Assembly: GCA_934754855.1 (NCBI GenBank)
Contig: CAKVJR010000097.1
Location: 1-6,382 of the forward strand
From: an uncultured Candidatus Melainabacteria bacterium
GTDB taxonomy: Bacteria; Cyanobacteriota; Vampirovibrionia; Gastranaerophilales; Gastranaerophilaceae
Direction: 5' to 3'
DNA length: 6,382 nt
Shown in pieces: positions 1-5,060 of the stretch (the stretch's first letter is position 1; every line of letters begins with the position of its first letter). A model generated the notes under the pieces. The model worked only from the letters and a program-made list of their open reading frames with translations. It had not been told where the DNA came from and ran no database searches. The translations under genes were made by a program, and so were the position numbers.

Positions 1-107
1 ACATTCGAGTGGCGTTCGTTTAAAACAGGGATTGCGATGAAAATTATCGCAAGTGCTAAAAGTCCCAAAAATATTGATAAATGAATGATTTTATTATTCT
101 TTTTCAT
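1..107 (-). CDS. Partial CDS, N-terminus of an unidentified membrane-anchored protein
   Basis: An open frame starts at ATG 107-105 and runs off the left edge with no stop, giving 35 full codons. It begins MKKNNKIIHLS, followed by an uninterrupted hydrophobic stretch at about residues 12-29 (IFLGLLALAIIFIAIPVL), then NERHS. This is a positively charged start plus one membrane helix, either a signal anchor or an uncleaved signal peptide; no AxA-type cleavage site is visible in the part seen. Its start lies only two bases after the TsaC stop codon. There is no strong ribosome binding site beyond an AGGG about 16 bases upstream, so translation is probably coupled to tsaC. It is the most distal gene of the minus-strand run in the window. 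Too little is visible to name a family. I am fairly sure it is a real gene because of its position, codon use and clean hydrophobic pattern. Confidence 0.65.
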   Translation of the reverse strand, partial: MKKNNKIIHLSIFLGLLALAIIFIAIPVLNERHSN

Positions 108-109
108 AC

Positions 110-697
110 TTAAAGTTCTATTTTCCCTTGTCTGAAAATTGTAGTTTGTTTGTCTGTAACCATTGCCACCGTTGACGGTTCGCCTGTTGCTGGGTCAAAT
201 TCGTCTTCAATTACTATATCAACGAGGTTTCCGAGTTTTTCAATTGCCTCTTTGTAAGTCATTGCTGGTGTTTCTCCAGAAATGTTTGCACTTGTTGTCG
301 CAAGTACATGCCCCTCAATTATATCGCATAATTTTTGAAAAATCTTATTTTTAGGAACACGAATTCCGACAGTTTCCTTTTTTGATGTGACGAAATAAGG
401 CGTCATCTCTGATTTTTCAAAAACAAGGGTCAATGCTCCTGGAAAAAATTTTTCCATACAATTTTTCGCTTTTTCTCCCACATTTTTGACGTAAGGAAGA
501 AGGTGTTTTACTTCGTTAGACATTAAAATCAAGGGTTTCGAGGTATCTCTATGTTTTAATTTATAAATTTTTTCGGCCCCTTTTTCATTATTGGGCAAAC
601 AACCAACGCCCCAAACGGTATCCGTCACATACGCAACAATACCGCCGTTTTTGAGTGTTTCATTTATGATTTTTTTATTTTCTTCTGATAGTTTCAT
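110..697 (-). CDS. tsaC: Threonylcarbamoyl-AMP synthase (TsaC/YwlC/Sua5 family)
   Basis: Cytosolic enzyme that makes threonylcarbamoyl-AMP from threonine, bicarbonate and ATP, the first step of the universal t6A37 modification of ANN-decoding tRNAs. At 195 residues it is the short form: a YrdC fold alone, without the extra C-terminal Sua5 domain. Visible family motifs are GGIVAYVTDTVWGVGC (18-33), the KxR motif KHR at 48-50 followed by KP at 54-55, FPGALTLVF (84-92), TVGIRVP (109-115) and the SxN motif in ATTSANISGETPA (133-145), then PSTVAMV and IFRQGKIEL near the end. The Met at 697 is the only reasonable start, because the next Met (residue 59) lies beyond the KxR motif. The gene overlaps the end of murJ by 23 bases in another frame; an AGAGG lies about 15 bases upstream, so coupling to murJ translation is likely. 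It is a housekeeping gene travelling with envelope genes. Identification is firm. Confidence 0.95.
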   Translation of the reverse strand: MKLSEENKKIINETLKNGGIVAYVTDTVWGVGCLPNNEKGAEKIYKLKHRDTSKPLILMSNEVKHLLPYVKNVGEKAKNCMEKFFPGALTLVFEKSEMTPYFVTSKKETVGIRVPKNKIFQKLCDIIEGHVLATTSANISGETPAMTYKEAIEKLGNLVDIVIEDEFDPATGEPSTVAMVTDKQTTIFRQGKIEL

Positions 698-2252
698 TAA
701 TCTTTATTGCAACCTCTTTTATAAATTCGACCTTGAACAAATATGCGAAAATTACATAAATTATGCAACTTAAAATCAGCAAAACGACCGTTTTTATTGC
801 AACTGTAAACCAGTTTGTATAATCCAGCGGAACAAGTTTATAAACAAACAAGCAAATTACATACGTTAACCCAGCTGCCATTGCTGTTTTGAACAGATTT
901 TTAAAATAAATTTTAAATCTCATATCCATTTTTTTTCTGAGCATAAGTCCGAGCAAAGTTGCATTTACGAGCGTAACAAGTGTTGTGGACAGTGTAATAC
1001 CGCCGATTCCGAAGTTCATTTTGCAAATCAAAACGTAATTCAACAAAAATTTCAACAAAATAGATGAAGTCGCTACCAAAAACGGAGTTTTCGAGTCATT
1101 AAAAGCATAATAGATTCTTGTAATACAATCTCTGAATACATACGGAATTATGCCGAAACTCAGATATATCAAGGCGAGTGCAACCATTCGTGTGGCGTCT
1201 GATGTGAATTCGCCTCTTTGAAAAACCAAAAATACCGCATCATAAGCAAGTAAAATAATTGCTACAAACATCGGAAATGCAATGAAATTCAACGCTCCGA
1301 TACCTCTGTTGAAGTAATTTCTTACCTCGTCAATTTCTCCTTTTCCGACTAAACTCGAAAATACGGGGAAAAGCGGAACCAAAAATGCCGTAACCAAAAT
1401 TCCGACGGGGAATTGGTAAATCCTGTTTGCATAGCCGATTGCCGACCACGCACCGCTTCCGACGTGTGAGGCGAAAAACATATCCGCATAAACGTAAATT
1501 TGTCCGACTGTCGAACTCAAAATCGCAGGGAACAAAAGTTCAAGCAATTGTCTGAATTCGGGGTTATTTTTAAATTCAAAATTCGGTTTCAACCTGAATC
1601 CGATTTGTCGAACTTTCGGAACTTGCAATCCCAATTGAACAAACGCACCTAATGTCGTAGCTCCCGCCAAAACGTAGCCGTTGGGGTCATTTGTCGCAAT
1701 CATTACCCCCGCAATGATAACTATACTCAGCATAACGGGTGATAAGTTCGGGAACAAAAATTCTTTGAACGTAACCAAAATTCCGTAATAAACACCGATG
1801 ACGCCGCCGATTACAAAAACAGGTGACATAATTTTCAGGTGCATTGCTGCAAGATGTACCATTTCGGGCGTTCCGTTGTTAATTATCAATTTCATTATCG
1901 GTTCGGCATAAATGAAAATCAAAATGCCGACGATGGCAAACATTATAAACGATGCGGTCAAAAACGTGTTATAGAGCCGATTTGCTCTATCATCCGCCTT
2001 ATCTGCATCACTCGGTATCATTTTTGCAAAAACGGCAACAATCGCACTGTGAAACGGTCCGCCGACTCCTCCCAAAATAATTATCGCAAGTGCGGGGATT
2101 TGATATGCGTAAAAATATGCGTCGGAAACAACTCCCGCTCCGTAATATTTTGCGATTACGACATCTCTCAAAAATCCTACGAATTTCGACACAATCGTAA
2201 CGAGGGCAACCAATTTCGCCGCATTAAATAAGGATATATTTTTGGTGGACAT
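675..2252 (-). CDS. murJ: Lipid II flippase MurJ (MviN family)
   Basis: Integral inner-membrane protein of the MOP superfamily that moves lipid II across the membrane for peptidoglycan synthesis. Its 525 residues, almost wholly made of hydrophobic segments, fit the usual 14-helix family. Visible motifs are VSKFVGFLRD (21-30), SDAYFYAYQIP (43-53), a GVYYGIL segment (153-159), YANRIYQFPVGIL (274-286), FQRGEFTSDATR (344-355) and the YYAFNDSKTP loop (381-390). By alignment in my head to E. coli MurJ, R29 matches R24, R277 matches R270, K23 replaces R18, and the R52 position in the NLLRR block is Ile; that block reads instead GGVGGPFHSA (61-70), a form I associate with cyanobacterial homologues. 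The start at 2252 has AAAGGA ten bases upstream, and no nearby alternative Met keeps the first helix. It overlaps the SpoIID gene by 29 bases upstream and tsaC by 23 bases downstream. Confidence 0.95.
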   Translation of the reverse strand: MSTKNISLFNAAKLVALVTIVSKFVGFLRDVVIAKYYGAGVVSDAYFYAYQIPALAIIILGGVGGPFHSAIVAVFAKMIPSDADKADDRANRLYNTFLTASFIMFAIVGILIFIYAEPIMKLIINNGTPEMVHLAAMHLKIMSPVFVIGGVIGVYYGILVTFKEFLFPNLSPVMLSIVIIAGVMIATNDPNGYVLAGATTLGAFVQLGLQVPKVRQIGFRLKPNFEFKNNPEFRQLLELLFPAILSSTVGQIYVYADMFFASHVGSGAWSAIGYANRIYQFPVGILVTAFLVPLFPVFSSLVGKGEIDEVRNYFNRGIGALNFIAFPMFVAIILLAYDAVFLVFQRGEFTSDATRMVALALIYLSFGIIPYVFRDCITRIYYAFNDSKTPFLVATSSILLKFLLNYVLICKMNFGIGGITLSTTLVTLVNATLLGLMLRKKMDMRFKIYFKNLFKTAMAAGLTYVICLFVYKLVPLDYTNWFTVAIKTVVLLILSCIIYVIFAYLFKVEFIKEVAIKINETIRRK

Positions 2253-3882
2253 TTTGTTGTTTTCCTTTAATTCTTACATAAAAAGTTGCGGATTTCGCAT
2301 CATTGTATTCTGCCGGAATTTCAATCTCGACAGTGTTTTCTCCTGTTTTTAAATATTTTGATATGTCAAAGTTCGTTTTTCTGTTGAAAAATGAACCAAA
2401 TTCCGTTTTGACATTTTGTCCGTTTACGAACATATTAATTCTTTCAAGCCCCGTAATGTCCGAAAATGCTACTTCTGCGTTCAATCCCGAGGGGAAAAAG
2501 AAAGTTTGTTTTGAAATATTTTTTCCGTATTCGGAGGTTAATTTAATGGGAAGCGTGCCGACTGTTGTATCTGAATAATAATGTTCCAAAATATCGACAA
2601 ATTTGTAGCCTTTTTTGCCCATTTTTCCTGCTCCGAACTGGCTCATTCCGACTCCGTGTCCATAGCCGCCGCCTGTGAATTTGATTTTTGTTATGCCGTT
2701 TTCATCAACATAAGAATCGCATACGAAATTTGCACTCGGCAAGGCTTTTCCGTCTTTTTTGAAAAGTCTTCTCAAGACCAATTCTTTTGCAAATGTATAT
2801 GTTCCGTTTTCGGTCACAATTTCAACGTGCATAACCTTTCCGGACGTTCCACGTTGCTTAATTCTGACTTCTTTGAGGTGGGTAAATTTATCATTTTCGG
2901 TGAAATTCGGGCGAGATTTTTGTTCTAACATTGTTTTATTGAGCATTTCAACAAATTCGTCCATTTTCCATTCTCTTGTCCAACGGTACAAAGGCGAGTC
3001 GTTGTCGTAAGTTTCGGGTTTTGTTGTATAAAATTCTCTTGCACTGTATTCGTCAGCAAGGCTTTTCATTCCGACGATATCTGGAACTGCTTTGAGGTAC
3101 GGGTGAGGGTTGCTTGAGAATAAACCGTTCGATTTATCAATAAAAGCGTTTTCGTAACTTTCCGTGTAACCGCCTGCGGTTGAACTGTAAAGGGCGAGAA
3201 TTAATTTTCCGTTGTAAAGCGAAAATAATCCGTCAGTTTCCTCAACTGCTCTGTTTGAAAGTTCTTTTTCGGTTTTTGCTCCGAAGTAAACCTGACTTGC
3301 GACAGAATCGTAAACATCATAGAACGGTGCATATTTTTCTGTTGCTTTCATAACGTAATTTCTTGCCGCAACGCATTGTGCCTTAAGGGCTTCAAGCCCG
3401 AATGCCACAGGCATTTCGTTCGGGACGACGCCTTTTAAGTAGTTTTGCAAATTCAAGACGTTAACTATTGCGAACCCTTTGTTTTGAGGGTTTCTGACGA
3501 GGTCAATTCTTCCTCTGTATGCGGCGGGTTTGCCTGCCCGTTTCAAATTTGCAATTCCGATAGTACCGTTTTCGGTTGTTCTGATGTTGATAGGACCTGT
3601 CGAGCCTGTGATTTTCAGTATTTCGCCGTCAAATATGTCGAAAAGTCCGTTACTGAAATTGACTGAAATTCTGCCGTTTTCGGGGCTGAAGGTTTGTCCT
3701 GTTGTTGAATCCGTTACGCTGAGTCCCGTGTCTGAATATAAATCGGTTTGGGAAAAAACATATTTTGAAAAATATGTGTCGCTAATTCCTACTCTGACGT
3801 ACGTTTCCTTGTCGTAACAAAATGCCGGTGCTGTCATAAAAAATACTAAAAATAAAATTATAAAAAATACTTTTTTACACAT
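2224..3882 (-). CDS. Secreted SpoIID/LytB-domain protein, probable peptidoglycan lytic transglycosylase
   Basis: Predicted exported enzyme that cleaves peptidoglycan glycan strands. A Sec signal peptide covers about residues 1-22 (MCKK, hydrophobic run, then TAPAFCYD). The Cys at 22 is not in a proper lipobox, so a lipoprotein is unlikely. The SpoIID core runs from about 140 to 245: LQNYLKGVVPNEMP (145-158) with E156 at the catalytic Glu position, LEALKAQCVAARNYV (163-177), SQVYFG, and YSSTAGGYTES (232-242). The second conserved block is GGGYGHGVGMSQFGAG (404-419) followed by ILEHYY (431-436). After about 445 comes a roughly 105-residue C-terminal extension that looks all-beta, with FDISKYLKTGENTVEI (505-520) resembling a jelly-roll edge of sugar-binding domains. 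Start choice: Met at 3882, with GGA five bases and AAGGGA eleven bases upstream, both buried in a predicted stem (3885-3965). It overlaps murJ by 29 bases. SpoIID proteins are not confined to spore formers. Family assignment is sure; enzymatic activity is inferred. Confidence 0.93.
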   Translation of the reverse strand: MCKKVFFIILFLVFFMTAPAFCYDKETYVRVGISDTYFSKYVFSQTDLYSDTGLSVTDSTTGQTFSPENGRISVNFSNGLFDIFDGEILKITGSTGPINIRTTENGTIGIANLKRAGKPAAYRGRIDLVRNPQNKGFAIVNVLNLQNYLKGVVPNEMPVAFGLEALKAQCVAARNYVMKATEKYAPFYDVYDSVASQVYFGAKTEKELSNRAVEETDGLFSLYNGKLILALYSSTAGGYTESYENAFIDKSNGLFSSNPHPYLKAVPDIVGMKSLADEYSAREFYTTKPETYDNDSPLYRWTREWKMDEFVEMLNKTMLEQKSRPNFTENDKFTHLKEVRIKQRGTSGKVMHVEIVTENGTYTFAKELVLRRLFKKDGKALPSANFVCDSYVDENGITKIKFTGGGYGHGVGMSQFGAGKMGKKGYKFVDILEHYYSDTTVGTLPIKLTSEYGKNISKQTFFFPSGLNAEVAFSDITGLERINMFVNGQNVKTEFGSFFNRKTNFDISKYLKTGENTVEIEIPAEYNDAKSATFYVRIKGKQQNVHQKYILI

Positions 3883-3884
3883 AA

Positions 3885-3965
3885 AAATCCGTTTCCCTTA
3901 CGATATCAAGTTTAGTACAAATCGCCCGTTCGGGCAATTTTTTAACATCTCAGAGAAACGGATTT
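3885..3965 (-). promoter_or_regulatory. Nested stem-loop leader sequestering the SpoIID-gene ribosome binding site
   Basis: In the minus-strand RNA, bases 3965-3952 (AAATCCGTTTCTCT) pair with 3898-3885 (AGGGAAACGGATTT) as 14 pairs including one U-G wobble. Inside sits a second hairpin, 3940-3932 with 3927-3919: nine pairs including one U-G wobble, with a four-base GAAC loop. Both wobbles become A-C mismatches on the plus strand, so the fold suits minus-strand RNA only. The 3' arm of the outer stem contains both possible Shine-Dalgarno sequences of the SpoIID gene and ends two bases before its ATG. It could control translation initiation, set the level of the downstream genes relative to the YtxH genes, or act as a processing site. 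The inner hairpin is a poor intrinsic terminator because only GATTTGT follows it. No promoter is evident in this gap. The pairing is visible; the function is inference. Confidence 0.55.
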
Positions 3966-3982
3966 AAACTTTTAAATGCTAA

Positions 3983-4243
3983 TTATGCATTTTCTTCTTT
4001 TTTAACTAATTTTTGGACTTTTTCAATAAGTTCGTCCCCTTTTTCTTGCAAATTAGCCATAATTTCGTTTGCTTTATCTTGAAGTTCTCCGACTGAATCT
4101 TGTGCTTTATCTTTCAAATCTTTTGATTTTTCAGCGATAAGTTCACGAGTTTCTTCTCCTGATTGGGGAGCCAACAAAATACCTGCAACAGCACCGACTG
4201 CTGCACCTACTACAAATCCTGCGAAAAATTTTGCTACTGACAT
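3983..4243 (-). CDS. YtxH-domain small membrane protein (copy nearer the SpoIID gene)
   Basis: An 86-residue protein. A glycine/alanine-rich N-terminal membrane helix covers about residues 6-25, with small-xxx-small spacing, and leads into the family hallmark GILLAPQSGEETRE (21-34). The rest (35-86) is a highly charged, Lys/Glu-rich amphipathic helix with heptad-like spacing, consistent with a coiled coil in the cytoplasm or periplasm. YtxH proteins are widespread small envelope or stress proteins of unsettled function; in Bacillus subtilis ytxH belongs to the stress-induced ytxGHJ operon. A strong ribosome binding site, AAGGAG at 4256-4251, lies seven bases before the ATG. The gene starts 19 bases after the DUF948 gene ends. 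It shares the LLAPxSGEE(T/S)R signature with the other YtxH gene at 4632-4937, so the two are probably old paralogues. Family call is firm; no biochemical role can be given. Confidence 0.85.
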   Translation of the reverse strand: MSVAKFFAGFVVGAAVGAVAGILLAPQSGEETRELIAEKSKDLKDKAQDSVGELQDKANEIMANLQEKGDELIEKVQKLVKKEENA

Positions 4244-4262
4244 TTACTATCTCCTTTTTTTG

Positions 4263-4619
4263 TTATTTTCTGAAAAATTTGAATCCGGCAGCCATTCCTT
4301 TCCAAAAACTGCCTGTTAAACCTTTTAAGCCCGTTAACGCTACCGAACTTGCACCTAAAACTTTTGTTGCAATTCCTTTGAAATTCGCTACATTTTTGTC
4401 TGCCTCTTTCATAATGGCATTGACACTTTTTAAAGTTTCTTGCAACTCTTTGACTGTAGGTTCAAGATCACTTTTGATAACGGTCGTTATGTCCGTAATG
4501 TTGCTTGTCAACTTCGACAACTCCATTAACCACTTGATTAAGAAAACCGAAATGATTATCAATAATACGGCTGATACCGATAAAAATATCCCAAAATAAG
4601 TTTCAAGAGTTTGACTCAT
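4263..4619 (-). CDS. DUF948 (YtxG-like) membrane-anchored helical protein
   Basis: A 118-residue protein. One N-terminal membrane helix spans about residues 9-29 (FGIFLSVSAVLLIIISVFLI), followed by a long, mostly helical stretch (33-80; for example IKSDLEPTVKELQETLKSVN) typical of the DUF948 family. The tail is Gly/Ala-rich and ends with basic-aromatic residues (WKGMAAGFKFFRK). B. subtilis YtxG is, to my knowledge, a DUF948 protein encoded next to ytxH, so finding DUF948 between two YtxH genes repeats a known gene association. A ribosome binding site, GAGG at 4630-4627, lies seven bases before the ATG, within the 12-base gap after the preceding stop. A physical complex with the YtxH proteins is plausible from the gene order but not shown. 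Function unknown; family call is based on helix anchor, length and context. Confidence 0.8.
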   Translation of the reverse strand: MSQTLETYFGIFLSVSAVLLIIISVFLIKWLMELSKLTSNITDITTVIKSDLEPTVKELQETLKSVNAIMKEADKNVANFKGIATKVLGASSVALTGLKGLTGSFWKGMAAGFKFFRK

Positions 4620-4631
4620 TTGTCCGCCTCT

Positions 4632-4937
4632 CTACACGCCGTAAACTGATTGTTCTTTATCTTTCGCCTTTGCAAGTTGTCTTGCTTTGATTGAGTTTTT
4701 TACTCTTTCTATGGCTTTTTCGATTTTGAACTGAACTACGTCAACAGTTTCCAATACTTGTCTTTTTGCTTCATCTGCCGTCGGACAATTATCTGCAAAT
4801 TCGTTAACTTTTTCTTCTAATTTTTTTCTTGATTCTTCTCCCGATGCCGGTGCTAATAACAATCCTACGATGATACCTGCCGTTACGCCTGCAAGTACAC
4901 CTATTCCGAACATCAATGAGTTGTCTTCTCTTGACAT
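4632..4937 (-). CDS. YtxH-domain small membrane protein (first gene of the minus-strand operon)
   Basis: A 101-residue protein when started at ATG 4937. A membrane helix covers about residues 8-28 (LMFGIGVLAGVTAGIIVGLLL), followed by the YtxH signature LLAPASGEESRKK (27-39). Beyond it lies a charged helical tail (39-94) with a short break around NCPTADEA (50-57). The same frame stays open upstream to Met codons at 4985, 4976 and 4949, but the start at 4937 is preferred. It has a perfect GGAGG five bases upstream, and the predicted promoter (-35 at 5001-4996, -10 at 4977-4972) places the 4985 and 4976 codons within or at the promoter, upstream of the likely transcript start near 4965. It is separated by 12 bases from the DUF948 gene. 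Function unknown, as for the family; likely an envelope-associated helical protein. Confidence 0.85.
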   Translation of the reverse strand: MSREDNSLMFGIGVLAGVTAGIIVGLLLAPASGEESRKKLEEKVNEFADNCPTADEAKRQVLETVDVVQFKIEKAIERVKNSIKARQLAKAKDKEQSVYGV

Positions 4938-4942
4938 TGAAA

Positions 4943-4947
4943 CCTCC
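4943..4947 (-). promoter_or_regulatory. Ribosome binding site that fixes the start of the first YtxH gene
   Basis: Minus-strand GGAGG sits five bases before ATG 4937. It is the only strong Shine-Dalgarno match in front of any of the four in-frame Met codons. The Met codon at 4949 actually overlaps this motif (ATGGAGG), so it is unlikely to be used. Confidence 0.8.
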
Positions 4948-4971
4948 ATTACTTGACTTTGTTTCAAGTTT

Positions 4972-5001
4972 ATCATATTTGACACCGTTCCGCAATATCA
5001 A
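4972..5001 (-). promoter_or_regulatory. Sigma70-type promoter of the YtxH-DUF948-YtxH operon
   Basis: On the minus strand, TTGATA (5001-4996) is followed after 18 bases by TATGAT (4977-4972). Each hexamer is one mismatch from consensus. The expected transcript start is around 4965, giving a leader of roughly 28 bases with GGAGG in place. A six-base inverted repeat (ACTTGA at 4951-4956 and TCAAGT at 4964-4969) lies at the expected start of the transcript and might be an operator or a short hairpin. Called by eye, with no experimental support. Confidence 0.65.
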
Positions 5002-5002
5002 C

Positions 5003-5031
5003 ATGACAATTTTTTCGATTTATAGTATAAT
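5003..5031 (+). promoter_or_regulatory. Sigma70-type promoter of the porin gene
   Basis: ATGACA (5003-5008) is one mismatch from the -35 consensus. It is followed after 17 bases by a perfect TATAAT (5026-5031). The likely transcript start is near 5038, leaving a leader of about 23 bases that contains GGGTGAG in front of ATG 5061. The -35 box is one base away from the -35 box of the opposite promoter. Confidence 0.7.
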
Positions 5032-5060
5032 TTTTTTGTTGTAAGTTTGGGTGAGAAAAA

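Noticed and set aside
1839..2231. Open frame of 130 codons on the plus strand, antisense to murJ
   Set aside because: It lies wholly opposite conserved MurJ motifs, is rich in Cys, Arg and Ile from reversed membrane codons, and shows no family pattern.
2224..3882. Evidence for sporulation from a SpoIID protein
   Set aside because: SpoIID/LytB domains are common in non-sporulating bacteria including cyanobacterial relatives; no other sporulation gene is present, and a porin indicates a diderm envelope.
3840..3882. Lipoprotein signal in the SpoIID protein because of Cys 22
   Set aside because: The residues before the Cys (PAF) do not fit a lipobox, so ordinary signal peptidase I cleavage is more likely.
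3924..3946. GCCC-GTTC-GGGC followed by TTTTTT on the plus strand, like an intrinsic terminator
   Set aside because: No plus-strand gene lies upstream for it to terminate, the plus-strand stem has only four strong pairs, and the longer pairing is available only in minus-strand RNA.
4979..4984. Perfect TTGACA on the plus strand as a -35 box for the porin
   Set aside because: No acceptable -10 hexamer lies 16-18 bases downstream (CATGAC at 17). The pair ATGACA/TATAAT at 5003-5031 is properly spaced.
4938..4985. Longer N-terminus of the first YtxH gene, starting at Met 4985
   Set aside because: That codon falls within the predicted promoter spacer and has no ribosome binding site; GGAGG points to ATG 4937.
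4804..5004. Arg-rich frame of 66 codons overlapping the first YtxH gene on the same strand
   Set aside because: It is another-frame shadow of the YtxH coding sequence; its ATG would lie inside the promoter region, upstream of the predicted transcript start.
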